Of a DNA stretch of 64,000 nt, positions 28,165 through 36,932 are shown piece after piece. Position numbers and translations under genes: made by a program. The stretch is from an uncultured Mycoplasmatota bacterium (lineage in GTDB: Bacteria > Bacillota_I > Bacilli_A > RF39 > UBA660). The stretch is from positions 1 through 64,000 of the forward strand of contig URDT01000002.1 in NCBI GenBank assembly GCA_900546745.1, given 5' to 3'. Positions within the stretch are counted from its first letter, which is position 1. The number at the start of each line of letters is the position of its first letter. Under the pieces are notes generated by a model. That model had not been told where the DNA came from. It worked only from the letters and a program-made list of their open reading frames with translations, and did no database searches.

Positions 28165-29421
28165 ATGGCAAATAAAAAAAGCACTTCAAGTGATAGTACA
28201 AAAACAACAAAAAAAACTACTAGTAGCACTAAAAAGACTACAGTAAAGAAAACAGGTACTACAAAAACAACAAAACCTGTTACTAAAAACGTAAAAGCTG
28301 AAGAAAAAACGAAAACAACTGTCAAAAAGGTTGAACAACCAAAAGCTGAAATGAAAAAAGTAGAAGCAACTGTTAAAAAAGAAACAAAAAAAATAGAAAC
28401 ACCTAAAAAAGAAGTAAAAAATACTCAAAAAACATTTAATGTAAAAGATAACTTGAATGTAATTGGTGGAGCTATTATCATTCTTCTTTTAGCTATTAAT
28501 ATCATTCTAATTATAAATGGTCACAAAGTAAAACTATCTGATGGTAAAGAAATTATTGCTAGTATAGATGGTAAAGATTTTGTTGCTGATGATTTATTTG
28601 ATGAATTAAAAGAACAATATGGTTCTAATAATTTATTAAATATGGTAGATAAATATATTATTAGTAAAGAAGTGAAAGATGATTCTGATGCTAAAACGAA
28701 AGCTAAAGAAAATTTAGAAAGTATTCGTTCACAATATGAATCTTCTGGTTATGAATGGGAAACTGTTTTAACTCAATATGGATATTCCAATGAAGATGAA
28801 TTATTAAACGAACTTACTACATCTATTCAAAAAGAAAATGTTGCTAAACAATACTTAAAAGATAATTTAACAGATGCTGAAATCAATGAATATTATGAAA
28901 ATCAAGTTTATGGTACTTATACTGTAAAACATATTTTAATTAAACCAGCTACAACTGATAGTATGACAGATGAAGAAAAATCTGCTGCTGAAGATGCTGC
29001 AAAAGCAAAAGCTCAAGAAGTTATTGATAAATTAAATAATGGTGAAGATTTTACTTCTCTTGTAAAAGAATATTCTGAAGATACTGGTTCTGTTGATAAT
29101 GAAGGATTAGTAGAAAACTTCACAAAAGGTGATGTTGATGATGCTTTCTTCACTGAAACAAACAATCTAAAAAATGGTGAATATTCTAAAGAACCTGTCA
29201 AGAGTTCTTATGGATACCATGTTATTCTAAGAGTTAGCTCTACAGATAAAAAAGCTTTAAAAGATATTAAAGATGAAGTTATGGAAAAAATTGTTGAAAA
29301 CAAATTAAGTGATGATTCAACACTTTATACAAAAACTTGGGTTGATATCAGAAAAAAATATAACTTTACAATTAATGATACTACACTTAAAAATGCTTAT
29401 GAAAAAACAATTAACAGTTAA
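28165..29421 (+). CDS. Membrane-anchored PrsA/SurA-like peptidyl-prolyl isomerase
   Basis: The 418-residue protein has a cytoplasmic Lys/Thr-rich tail of about 90 residues (KKTT and KKVE repeats), one membrane helix (about 96-117), and an extracytoplasmic part with a SurA_N-like helical domain and a parvulin domain (about 252-345: TVKHILIKP, GEDFTSLVKEYSED, SSYGYHVI). It would fold exported proteins outside the membrane. Typical PrsA is a lipoprotein; here no lipobox exists and a type II membrane anchor replaces it. The ATG at 28165 has AAGGAGG upstream. Confidence 0.85.
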   Translation: MANKKSTSSDSTKTTKKTTSSTKKTTVKKTGTTKTTKPVTKNVKAEEKTKTTVKKVEQPKAEMKKVEATVKKETKKIETPKKEVKNTQKTFNVKDNLNVIGGAIIILLLAINIILIINGHKVKLSDGKEIIASIDGKDFVADDLFDELKEQYGSNNLLNMVDKYIISKEVKDDSDAKTKAKENLESIRSQYESSGYEWETVLTQYGYSNEDELLNELTTSIQKENVAKQYLKDNLTDAEINEYYENQVYGTYTVKHILIKPATTDSMTDEEKSAAEDAAKAKAQEVIDKLNNGEDFTSLVKEYSEDTGSVDNEGLVENFTKGDVDDAFFTETNNLKNGEYSKEPVKSSYGYHVILRVSSTDKKALKDIKDEVMEKIVENKLSDDSTLYTKTWVDIRKKYNFTINDTTLKNAYEKTINS

Positions 29422-29423
29422 TT

Positions 29424-29455
29424 AAAAGGTGATTTTGAAATCACCTTTTTTTATA
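29424..29455 (+). terminator. Intrinsic terminator of the PrsA-like gene
   Basis: AAAAGGTGATT (29424-29434) pairs with AATCACCTTTT (29439-29449) around TTGA, with a T run. The A run on the other side lets it act for recX on the opposite strand only weakly. Confidence 0.85.
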
Positions 29456-30209
29456 TTATTTGATTGATATCATCTGAAGAAAAACCTTTTTGGTATAATC
29501 TATTTTTTATTTGATACTTCAATTCTTCTCCTTCGTATTTTTTACATAATTTACGAAATAAACGATCATATTCTTTTTTTATAATTAAATTATTATCACC
29601 TTTCGTGTGATCTAGTTTTTGTATAATTGAATCATAATCATATCCCAAATTAATCAAGTAATTCAATAATTTTTGTTTCATAGCAAAAATAGATTTTGTT
29701 TTATTACATGCCATTTTCTTTTGAATTAATTTTTCTAATTTTTCTTCAAATATTTTATCATCATATTCTTGTAATATCTCTTCTATTTCACTCTCTTCCA
29801 TTTTATACTTTAATAATTCATTTTTTATTTTATTGGGTCCATCATTTGATAAATGCACTTTATCACTAATAAAAGATTTTATAAATAAACTATCATTTAA
29901 TAAATTATTCTTTTCTAATTTTTCTAAAATTTTATTTTGATCTTCTATAGAGATATCCTGCTTTGTCATATATTCTTCAATTTCATATCTACTTCTCATT
30001 TTATAAAGCACATATTTTAATACTTTATAATAATTATAATAATAACTATTTTCTTTATCAATTTGACTAAATAATTCGGAATCTATCTCTTTATGAAAAA
30101 GTAAATTATGATTCAATATAACTTCATCATATAATTGAATAGAGGTACCATCTTCTAATTCTAACTTATATTTACCGGACTTTAATTTTTTTATTTTTTG
30201 TATTTTCAT
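29451..30209 (-). CDS. recX: Regulatory protein RecX
   Basis: RecX binds RecA filaments and limits recombinase activity. The 252-residue protein has three-helix repeats typical of the family: YKVLKYVLYKMRSRYEIEEYM (two adjoining parts, near 60-80), then a second repeat with DDGPNKIKNELLKY-like sequence near 122-135, and a third near 225-250 (KIRNRLYQKGFSSDDI-like). Long RecX proteins of this kind occur in Bacilli. recA is not in the window. Convergent with the PrsA-like gene. Confidence 0.85.
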   Translation of the reverse strand: MKIQKIKKLKSGKYKLELEDGTSIQLYDEVILNHNLLFHKEIDSELFSQIDKENSYYYNYYKVLKYVLYKMRSRYEIEEYMTKQDISIEDQNKILEKLEKNNLLNDSLFIKSFISDKVHLSNDGPNKIKNELLKYKMEESEIEEILQEYDDKIFEEKLEKLIQKKMACNKTKSIFAMKQKLLNYLINLGYDYDSIIQKLDHTKGDNNLIIKKEYDRLFRKLCKKYEGEELKYQIKNRLYQKGFSSDDINQII

Positions 30210-30245
30210 ATTGTCACCAATTTAATTATACCAAATTTTTGTTCG

Positions 30246-30581
30246 CTATTCAATACTATCTTTTTTCTTGCTAGAAAGATATGTTACTTTTTCAGCAACA
30301 ACTTCCAATATTTCTTTTTTGGATTCATCTGTATTAATTTTTCTTGATTGAATACGACCTTTTACACCTAATAAATCTCCTTTTTTACAATATTCCACTG
30401 TATTTTCAGCAATTCCTTTCCATAATACACAGGATATAAAATCAGTATCATATTCACCATTTACATTTTTGAAACTTCTTGGAACTGCCAAGGTAATATT
30501 TGTAACTTTGTTTCCATTTTCAGTTTCATTCAACTCAGGATCTTTTATTAATCTTCCTACAATTACTGTCTGATTTAACAT
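30246..30581 (-). CDS. ssb: Short single-stranded DNA-binding protein
   Basis: The OB-fold of SSB is plain: MLNQTVIVGRLIKDPELN at the N-terminus, NITLAVPRSFKN, DFISCVLWKGIAENT and KGDLLGVKGRIQSR. At 111 residues it lacks the Gly-rich linker and acidic DDDLPF-type tip that recruits repair enzymes, like short accessory SSBs of the competence SsbB type. The ATG at 30581 follows AAAGGAGGG. It lies 36 bases upstream of recX and is probably co-transcribed with it. Confidence 0.9.
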   Translation of the reverse strand: MLNQTVIVGRLIKDPELNETENGNKVTNITLAVPRSFKNVNGEYDTDFISCVLWKGIAENTVEYCKKGDLLGVKGRIQSRKINTDESKKEILEVVAEKVTYLSSKKKDSIE

Positions 30582-30617
30582 TCTAACCCTCCTTTCCAAT
30601 TACAATATAACCAATAA

Positions 30618-30651
30618 AAAAATAGAAAACAAATGAATGTTTTCTATTTTT
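30618..30651 (-). terminator. Terminator after sufB
   Basis: AAAAATAGAAAAC (30618-30630) pairs with GTTTTCTATTTTT (30639-30651) around an eight-base loop. It is symmetric, flanked by A and T runs. Confidence 0.7.
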
Positions 30652-30727
30652 AGATATATTTATTTTTTAAATTTTATTATTTTATTAACTCAAATTTTAG
30701 AATTCAATGTAATAAAATGAACATTTA

Positions 30728-32038
30728 TTAAAAATAGCTTTTTAATAAATTATTTAACTCTACTGCATACTCCATTGGTAATTCTTCACGGAATCGATCG
30801 ATAAATCCCATAATGACTAATTCTTTTGCTTTCTCTTCATTTAATCCACGACTCATCAAATAAAATAATTTTTCCTGACTTATTTTTGATGTTGTAGCTT
30901 CATGATTTAAATCAGAATTTTGATTTTCCACAATATTAGTAGGTATTGTATCACTCTTTGAATTGTCATCTAATATTAAAGTATCACATTTAATAATACT
31001 ATTTGAATGTTCTGCTTTTTTAATAATGTGAACTGTTCCTCTATAAGAAGCATTTCCTCCTCCTAATGAAACAGATTTATTAATAATATTACTTTTTGTA
31101 TATGGCGCTAGATGGATCATTTTAGCTCCAGTATCTTGAATTTGATTTTCTTTGGCTACAGCAATACTAATACAATTTCCCTTTGCATATTTTCCATTTA
31201 AAATACAACATGGATATTTCATATTAATTTTAGAACCAATATTACCATCAATCCATTCCATTAATCCATTTTCTTCAACAATTGCTCTCTTAGTTACTAA
31301 ATTATAAACATCTCCAGACCAATTTTGGATTGTTGTATATCGACATTTAGCATTCTTCTTCACATAAATCTCAACTACTGCTGCATGTAAGGAATCAGAA
31401 GTATATGTTGGAGCCGTACAACCTTCCATATAATGAAGTTCACTACCCTCATCTACAATAATGATTGTTCTTTCAAACTGCCCCATATTTTTGCTATTAA
31501 TTCTAAAATAACTTTGAAGAGGGCGATCAATTTTTGTATGAGGTGGAATGTATATAAATGTTCCTCCACTCCATACAGCACCATTTAAAGCAGTATATTT
31601 ATTTTCATCATATTTTACTAAATTATTAAAGTATTCTTTGAATAAATCTGGATATTTTTTTAAGGCAGTATCTGTATCACAAAAGATAACATTCTTATCC
31701 ATTAACTCTTGAATCATATTATGGTATACAACTTCACTTTCAAATTGTGCTCCCACACCATCTAAATATTTTTTTTCAGATTCAATCAATCCTATTTTAT
31801 CAAAAGTATCTTTTACTTCTTTATCTACTTCATTCCAATTATCTTTTACTTCATCAGCAACTCTTTTATAAAAATTGATACTATCAAAATCAATGTCTAG
31901 TTTTGGTCCAAAGTTAGGATTCTCTAGTTCTATAAATTTATGATAAGATTTCAAACGAAATTCTGTCATCCATTTTGGTTCCTTTTTTATATTGGAAATT
32001 TCTATTACTTTTTCTTCATTTAAAGTCTTACCTTCCAT
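30728..32038 (-). CDS. sufB: Fe-S cluster assembly protein SufB
   Basis: SufB is the scaffold subunit of the SufBCD complex that builds Fe-S clusters with SufC ATPase. The 436-residue protein has the beta-helix core with IIIVDEGSELHYMEGCTAP (near 205-223) and the C-terminal segment SDLNHEATTSKISQEKLFYL with the conserved Glu/His near 376-378. The ATG at 32038 has AAAAGGTGAT upstream. SufU lies two genes upstream; SufC, SufD and SufS are not next to it. Confidence 0.93.
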   Translation of the reverse strand: MEGKTLNEEKVIEISNIKKEPKWMTEFRLKSYHKFIELENPNFGPKLDIDFDSINFYKRVADEVKDNWNEVDKEVKDTFDKIGLIESEKKYLDGVGAQFESEVVYHNMIQELMDKNVIFCDTDTALKKYPDLFKEYFNNLVKYDENKYTALNGAVWSGGTFIYIPPHTKIDRPLQSYFRINSKNMGQFERTIIIVDEGSELHYMEGCTAPTYTSDSLHAAVVEIYVKKNAKCRYTTIQNWSGDVYNLVTKRAIVEENGLMEWIDGNIGSKINMKYPCCILNGKYAKGNCISIAVAKENQIQDTGAKMIHLAPYTKSNIINKSVSLGGGNASYRGTVHIIKKAEHSNSIIKCDTLILDDNSKSDTIPTNIVENQNSDLNHEATTSKISQEKLFYLMSRGLNEEKAKELVIMGFIDRFREELPMEYAVELNNLLKSYF

Positions 32039-32076
32039 ATTCATCACCTTTTATATTATACTAAAATTTAAAAAAT

Positions 32077-32099
32077 AAAAAAAGTAAAATTACTTTTTT
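32077..32099 (-). terminator. Weak hairpin between the 121-aa gene and sufB
   Basis: AAAAAAGTAA pairs with TTACTTTTTT around AA, with a U-rich tail on the minus strand. The gene's stop is inside the stem. It may attenuate transcription into sufB. Confidence 0.45.
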
Positions 32100-32455
32100 A
32101 CTTTTACTTTTTGTTTAAATTCATGCTGACTTTGTAATTTTCTTCTCATTTGAATTGCTTTTAGATAAAGCATACAAGTTTTTTTATCTGTTAAAATACT
32201 ATTTGGATATTCTTGCATATGAGAGACATAATCATTTCCTATAACAATTTCTTGATTTTGATCTAAATATAGAGAATCTTTTTTTCTTTTTAAAATAGGA
32301 TATTGTTTCCCTGTTTCAATATCAACCATTTTATCTTCATCATAAATTGTATAAATATCTCTTATACTATTTTCATCAATGATATATTTTTTGCTGAAAT
32401 CCCCTTGTTCAATTCTTTCAAATTGATAAATTGTAGTTGTATATATTTTTTCCAT
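32090..32455 (-). CDS. Hypothetical protein (121 aa) between sufU and sufB
   Basis: No recognised family. It is a charged, soluble protein with many Tyr and Asp in its first 80 residues and a basic C-terminus (FKQKVKVKK). It starts five bases after sufU and is followed by sufB, so it belongs to the same operon; whether it has a role in cluster assembly is not visible. Confidence 0.6.
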   Translation of the reverse strand: MEKIYTTTIYQFERIEQGDFSKKYIIDENSIRDIYTIYDEDKMVDIETGKQYPILKRKKDSLYLDQNQEIVIGNDYVSHMQEYPNSILTDKKTCMLYLKAIQMRRKLQSQHEFKQKVKVKK

Positions 32456-32460
32456 ATCGA

Positions 32461-32886
32461 TTACTTCCTTACTTGATTAATTACTTTTTCTAGTCCCCAC
32501 CATGGTAATAATGCACATTTCTTACGATTGGCTTGTTTATAAATATCATCATAAACAATTGCTTCTTCCAAGATATCACCATCATATTCTTTTTCATCAA
32601 TCATATTTTTAAAATTATTTAAAACATTAATTGCTTCATCAATTGTTTTACCAATAATAGTATGAATCATGATAGAAGTAGAACTTGTGCAGATAGCACA
32701 TGCTTCCCCATCAAATCTAGCATCTTTTATAATTCCATTTTCTACTTTTACCATTAAGTTAATTTCGTCAATACAAGATTCATTATTGGTATTAACTAAT
32801 ATATAATCCCCATCATCAATTAAACCTTTATTTACTGGATTACTGTAATGTTCTAAAATAATGCTTCTTTTTAAATTAGAATCCAT
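32461..32886 (-). CDS. sufU: SufU-type Fe-S scaffold / sulfur transfer protein
   Basis: SufU accepts persulfide from SufS through a zinc site. The 141-residue protein starts MDSNLKRSIILEHYSNPVNKG, family-typical. The zinc ligands of SufU appear present: NNESCIDEI (Cys and Asp, near 38-40), GEACAICTSS (Cys near 63-66) and RKKCALLPW (Cys near 125). The ATG at 32886 follows GGAGATGA. Its usual neighbours sufC, sufD and sufS are absent here. Confidence 0.88.
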   Translation of the reverse strand: MDSNLKRSIILEHYSNPVNKGLIDDGDYILVNTNNESCIDEINLMVKVENGIIKDARFDGEACAICTSSTSIMIHTIIGKTIDEAINVLNNFKNMIDEKEYDGDILEEAIVYDDIYKQANRKKCALLPWWGLEKVINQVRK

Positions 32887-32907
32887 AGTGTCATCTCCTA
32901 ATAAAAA

Positions 32908-32934
32908 CTTCATATAGTATAACACTACATGAAG
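32908..32934 (-). terminator. Imperfect hairpin between rbr and sufU
   Basis: CTTCATGTAGT and ACTATATGAAG pair on the minus strand around GTTAT, followed by a U run. It separates the perR-rbr unit from the suf genes. Confidence 0.55.
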
Positions 32935-32949
32935 CATTTTTCAATACTA

Positions 32950-33489
32950 CTAATAATTCTCTTTTTTGATTTCGAAATAACTTTGTGGATGATTACATAC
33001 AGGACAAACTTCTGGAGCTGATTTTCCAATTACAATATGTCCACAATTACGGCATTGCCAAATAGAATCTCCATCTTTTGTAAATACTAATTTATCTTCA
33101 ACATTCTTAAGTAATTTACGGTATCTTTCTTCATGTTCTTTTTCAATTTTACCTACTTCTTTAAATAAGAATGCAATATGATCGAATCCTTCTTCCTCAG
33201 CTGTTTTAGCAAAACTGTCATACATATCAGTCCATTCATAGTTTTCCCCATTCGCAGCATCTAATAAGTTTTCTTCTGTTGAAGGAATAGCACCATTATG
33301 TAATAATTTAAACCACATTTTAGCATGTTCTTTTTCATTTTGAGCAGTTTCTTCAAAAATTGAAGCAATTTGTTCATACCCATCTTTTTTTGCTTTACTA
33401 GCATAAAAAGTATATTTATTTCTGGCTTGACTTTCTCCTGCAAAAGCAGTCATTAAATTTTGTTCCGTTTTACTTCCTTTTAATTCCAT
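32950..33489 (-). CDS. rbr: Rubrerythrin
   Basis: Rubrerythrin reduces hydrogen peroxide with electrons from NADH-linked rubredoxin partners in anaerobes. The 179-residue protein has the ferritin-like four-helix diiron domain ([15 protein letters not shown] start, then [11 protein letters not shown] and [13 protein letters not shown] for the two E-x-x-H pairs) and a C-terminal rubredoxin-like domain with WQCRNCGHI and CPVCNHP as the four Fe ligands. It begins three bases after the Fur/PerR gene and is co-transcribed with it. Confidence 0.95.
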   Translation of the reverse strand: MELKGSKTEQNLMTAFAGESQARNKYTFYASKAKKDGYEQIASIFEETAQNEKEHAKMWFKLLHNGAIPSTEENLLDAANGENYEWTDMYDSFAKTAEEEGFDHIAFLFKEVGKIEKEHEERYRKLLKNVEDKLVFTKDGDSIWQCRNCGHIVIGKSAPEVCPVCNHPQSYFEIKKENY

Positions 33490-33491
33490 CT

Positions 33492-33857
33492 TTATTCTCC
33501 TTCTTTTAAACAGTTTTTACAAATACCTGTCATATTAATTTCATAATCCATTACTACATTTCCATTAATTATTTTATCTATCTTATACTCCTGATAAATA
33601 TCTATAATATTACCACATTTTGTACAAATAAAGTGAAAATGTTTTTGATTCATATTATCGAAATGATTTATTTCTTTTCCTTTTATTTGTATAATTTTTT
33701 TGTTTTCTAATAAAACATTTAGGTTTCTATATACTGTTCCTAAACTAATATTAGGGAGTTCTTTTTTAGCTTCTTCATAAACTTCAAAAGCTGTTGGATG
33801 AGTATTACTATGATTTATAATATTCAATATTAATTCTTTTTGTTTTGTATTTCTCAT
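33492..33857 (-). CDS. perR: Fur-family regulator, probably PerR
   Basis: A 121-residue Fur-family winged-helix repressor. It has the recognition helix ([14 protein letters not shown]), the regulatory metal site region ([14 protein letters not shown]) and two structural zinc CxxC pairs (CTKC, CKNC). Being upstream of rubrerythrin in one operon, with a palindrome over its promoter, it fits a peroxide-sensing PerR better than an iron-sensing Fur. The acidic residue that sets PerR apart from Fur sits at HFDNM here. Confidence 0.85.
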   Translation of the reverse strand: MRNTKQKELILNIINHSNTHPTAFEVYEEAKKELPNISLGTVYRNLNVLLENKKIIQIKGKEINHFDNMNQKHFHFICTKCGNIIDIYQEYKIDKIINGNVVMDYEINMTGICKNCLKEGE

Positions 33858-33870
33858 AGTTTCTCCTTAA

Positions 33871-33919
33871 TAGTAACGATTACTAATTAAATTATAACAC
33901 AATTTATATAAAAAAGCAA
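33871..33919 (-). promoter_or_regulatory. perR-rbr promoter and palindromic operator
   Basis: On the minus strand TTGCTT (33914-33919) and TATAAT (33891-33896) are 17 bases apart. TAGTAA-CGA-TTACTA (33871-33885), a perfect 6-3-6 palindrome of Fur/PerR-box type, lies at +1 to +20. Confidence 0.75.
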
Positions 33920-33920
33920 C

Positions 33921-33944
33921 TAAAAAAGAAGCCTAAATAGCTTC
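33921..33944 (-). terminator. Terminator of spoVS
   Basis: GAAGC (33928-33932) pairs with GCTTC (33940-33944); the spoVS stop is in the loop and a U run follows on the minus strand. Confidence 0.65.
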
Positions 33945-34193
33945 CACAATTAATTTGATAGCAGTTCTTTCTTCTCCATCAATTACAATATCTGTAAATG
34001 CTGGAATACATACTAAATTTTTACCACTCGGTGCGACAAAACCTCTTGCAATAGCAATTGCTTTTATTGCTTGATTCAGTGCTCCAGCCCCTATTGCTTG
34101 TATTTCTACAGAACCTTTTTCGCGAAATACATTTGCTAAAGCTCCTGCAACGCTATTTGGATTAGATTTTGATGAAACTTTAAGTGTTTCCAT
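33933..34193 (-). CDS. spoVS: Stage V sporulation protein S
   Basis: An 86-residue Alba-like protein with family-defining sequence: LKVSSKSNPNSVAGALANV at the N-terminus, EIQAIGAGALNQAIKAIAIA in the middle and FTDIVIDGEERTAIKLIVEA at the end. SpoVS is needed for coat assembly and spore core dehydration in Bacillus. Its presence is good evidence that the organism makes endospores or descends from spore-formers. GAAAGGA precedes the ATG. Confidence 0.96.
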   Translation of the reverse strand: METLKVSSKSNPNSVAGALANVFREKGSVEIQAIGAGALNQAIKAIAIARGFVAPSGKNLVCIPAFTDIVIDGEERTAIKLIVEAI

Positions 34194-34250
34194 ATTTATT
34201 AAATCATTCCTTTCTACATTAAAATATATGAATTAACAAAAAAAAAATGC

Positions 34251-35327
34251 CTAAGCATTCTTTTTAATCATTAAATTATAAATCATTTTATCAAAATTAT
34301 ATAATTGAGTTAATTTATCATTAAGAAGCAAATCACAAGCCTTTTTTGTAAGCTTATTCATTTGTTGAATTTCATTATAGATTAATTCTGTTTTTTCATT
34401 ATTTAATATTTTTTTTACTTCCTGTATTCTTTTATCTTGCATAAGATTATTAAAATATAAAACAATTTCTTTTTTAGACAATTTTGTTTTTGTAAGATCA
34501 CTGAACAAAATTGACAATTTTTCTATCATACGCATTGCCGCAATTTTTTTATATGTTTTTCGATCTTTCATAGAAAATTCTTTTGTGGATAGAAGTAAAT
34601 TATAATATGCATAAATTGTATCATCTATTTTTTTCTTCACTTCTTCTTCTATTTTTTTTCTAGATTGATAACTATGATTTGTATTATAAATATATAATTC
34701 ATCTGGAATAAACAATATTGATTTCATTTGAGTATAAATTTTTAAATTACAAGCTAAATCTTCACAATAATTTAAATTTTGATCTATTTCAGATATATTT
34801 TCTAATAATTCTTTTTTTATCAATTGTTTACAAATTGGATTGCAATAATTTGTACGATATAACAAATCAAAAAATTGTGGTTCTAAATGTTCAACATCCA
34901 TTAAAACATCACGATTCAAATTTGTTTTTGGAACGATAATTCGGTCATTTAAACATTTTCGATATTGACAGCGTACTACATCAGCATCATATTCTTTTAA
35001 ACGATCATACATGATTTGGATCATGTCTTTTTGAATCCAATCATCACTATCAACAAACATAATATATTTACCTTTAGCTTTTTTGTAACCTGCTAGTCTA
35101 GATTGATAAATTCCCTTATTTTCTTTTTTTTCTATGATTTTAATTCTTCGATCACGTTCTGCAATTCTATGGATTTTATTAGAACTTTTATCTGTTGATC
35201 CATCGTTAACAACGATGACTTCTAATTTTTCATACGTTTGTTTTAAAATTGAATTTAAGCATTTTGTGATATATTGTTCCGTATTATAAACTAGAACAAT
35301 TACACTAATCAGCTCTCCATTTTTCAT
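34251..35327 (-). CDS. Family 2 glycosyltransferase
   Basis: The 358-residue protein has a canonical GT-A domain: ISVIVLVYNTEQYITKCLNS (near 7-26), VVNDGSTDKS (near 40), GIYQSRLAGYKKAKGKYIMF and the metal-binding VDSDDW (near 92). The C-terminal half is helical. It would transfer a sugar to cell-surface glycan or capsule precursors; the acceptor is unknown. The ATG at 35327 has GAGGTG upstream; a longer TTG start would lie inside the palindrome. Confidence 0.88.
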   Translation of the reverse strand: MKNGELISVIVLVYNTEQYITKCLNSILKQTYEKLEVIVVNDGSTDKSSNKIHRIAERDRRIKIIEKKENKGIYQSRLAGYKKAKGKYIMFVDSDDWIQKDMIQIMYDRLKEYDADVVRCQYRKCLNDRIIVPKTNLNRDVLMDVEHLEPQFFDLLYRTNYCNPICKQLIKKELLENISEIDQNLNYCEDLACNLKIYTQMKSILFIPDELYIYNTNHSYQSRKKIEEEVKKKIDDTIYAYYNLLLSTKEFSMKDRKTYKKIAAMRMIEKLSILFSDLTKTKLSKKEIVLYFNNLMQDKRIQEVKKILNNEKTELIYNEIQQMNKLTKKACDLLLNDKLTQLYNFDKMIYNLMIKKNA

Positions 35328-35340
35328 ACAACACCTCTTT

Positions 35341-35394
35341 TTGACTGTTTCAGTCAAGTATTCACTATTATACTGATTAATTTTATTTTGTCAA
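35341..35394 (-). promoter_or_regulatory. Strong promoter with a perfect palindrome at its start
   Basis: On the minus strand TTGACA (35389-35394) and TATAAT (35367-35372) are 16 bases apart. A perfect 7-3-7 palindrome, TTGACTG-TTT-CAGTCAA (35341-35357), covers the start of the transcript. It looks like an operator; no candidate regulator is adjacent. Confidence 0.75.
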
Positions 35395-36044
35395 ATTGAA
35401 AGATAAATCCAAGGTATAATGAATGAGGAAACAAAATTAATTACAATATGAAATAATATATTAGCTTTCATAGTTCTTTCTTTTAAATAAAACCTATTTA
35501 AGAAAATTCCTACAATAAAGGCATATAGAATTGAAAATATATTACCATGCATTATAGCAAATAAGAGTGTTGTTAAGTAAATTGATTTTTTTTCGCTATT
35601 AAATTCTAACAATTGATTAAATACAATTCCTCTAAATAAATATTCCTCTAAAATGGGGCCTATAAAAATGGTATTAATTAATAAGTAAATATTTAAATTT
35701 GCAGTCATTTCTACATTTAAGAATATTTTAATAATTAAAATTATTTCATTTAAAAAAGAAGAAATTAATATGGCTATCAAAATAATAAAAATAGGATGTT
35801 TTAGTTTTTCTGTATAATTATTTTGATAATGCTGATATTTGTGATAAAAAAAAGGTAAAAAAATTACTATATTTAAAATTCCTATAATATAGGAGTTTTC
35901 ATTAATAAAATCACTAAAATTATCTAATGAATGATATTGACTATATAAAATTTCTACCAATAGCAACAATAAAAATTGACCAATCCAAAATAGGACTGGC
36001 CAAACTAATATTTTTAAATATTTCGAAAAATTTTTATTTTTCAT
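35391..36044 (-). CDS. CPBP-family intramembrane glutamic endopeptidase
   Basis: A 217-residue polytopic protein with about six membrane helices. Motif 1 EEYLFRG (near 138-144), motif 2 FAIMHGN (near 167-173) and the third His in HIVINF (near 202) define the CPBP (CAAX protease/Abi) family. Such proteases process prenylated or small secreted peptides, or bacteriocin immunity; the substrate is not known here. It overlaps the end of the stomatin-like gene by 11 bases, so the two are coupled. Confidence 0.85.
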   Translation of the reverse strand: MKNKNFSKYLKILVWPVLFWIGQFLLLLLVEILYSQYHSLDNFSDFINENSYIIGILNIVIFLPFFYHKYQHYQNNYTEKLKHPIFIILIAILISSFLNEIILIIKIFLNVEMTANLNIYLLINTIFIGPILEEYLFRGIVFNQLLEFNSEKKSIYLTTLLFAIMHGNIFSILYAFIVGIFLNRFYLKERTMKANILFHIVINFVSSFIIPWIYLSI

Positions 36045-36930
36045 TTTTATTATTTGTCATCATTTCTTTTATTGTAGTTCCAATTGTCGCTATATTTTGT
36101 AAATCAGATGGAACAATAATTTTTGTTGCTTGACCATTCGATAAATTTTCTAATGCTTCAAATCCTTTTAATGTTAATACTGAACTATCTGCTTTTGCTT
36201 CTTTTAATAATTTAATTCCTTCTGATTCAGCTTTTTTTATTTTTAATAAAGCTTCTGCTTCACCTTCAGCAATTCTAATTTGTGATTCTTTTTTTGCTTC
36301 TGCTCTTAAAATAGCACTTTCTTTTTCACCTTCAGCAATTAAAATACTAGATTTCTTCTCACCTTCTGCCTGAAGAATTTTTTCTCTTCTTTCTCTTTCG
36401 GCACGCATTTGTTTTTCCATTGCTTCTTGAATATCTCTTGGCGGAATAATATTTTTAACTTCTACTCTATTTACTTTAATTCCCCATGGATCTGTTGCTT
36501 CATCTAGAATAGAACGCATTTTAGAATTAATGATATCTCTTGAAGTTAATGTTTGATCTAATTCTAAATCACCAATTAAGTTACGAAGTGTAGTAGCCGT
36601 TAAATTTTCAATCGCATTAATAGGCATTTCTACACCATAAGTATATAACTTAGGATCCGTAATTTGAAAATAAACAACAGTATCAATTTGCATTGTTACA
36701 TTATCCTTTGTAATTACAGGTTGTGGAGCAAAATCTTTTACAATTTCCTTTAAAGTCACTACATTAGAAATACGATCTACAAAAGGAATCTTTACATGTA
36801 AACCATTTGTCCAAGTAGTGTAATATGATCCCAATCTTTCAATTACGTACGCTTTTGCTTGAGGTACTACCTTTATATTAGGAAGTACAATTACTACAAT
36901 TAAAATTAATAAAATTATTAAAATGTCCAA
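36034..36930 (-). CDS. Stomatin/SPFH (band 7) membrane protein, QmcA-like
   Basis: The 298-residue protein has an N-terminal membrane helix (1-20), a band 7 domain (IERLGSYYTTWTNGLHVKIPF through KVNRVEVKNIIPPRDIQEAM), then a long coiled coil rich in Glu/Lys/Ala repeats (AEGEKESAILRAEAKKESQI). Such proteins form large membrane ring assemblies and organise microdomains. The gene upstream is NfeD, its classic partner. Confidence 0.92.
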   Translation of the reverse strand: MDILIILLILIVVIVLPNIKVVPQAKAYVIERLGSYYTTWTNGLHVKIPFVDRISNVVTLKEIVKDFAPQPVITKDNVTMQIDTVVYFQITDPKLYTYGVEMPINAIENLTATTLRNLIGDLELDQTLTSRDIINSKMRSILDEATDPWGIKVNRVEVKNIIPPRDIQEAMEKQMRAERERREKILQAEGEKKSSILIAEGEKESAILRAEAKKESQIRIAEGEAEALLKIKKAESEGIKLLKEAKADSSVLTLKGFEALENLSNGQATKIIVPSDLQNIATIGTTIKEMMTNNKNEK

Positions 36931-36932
36931 AA

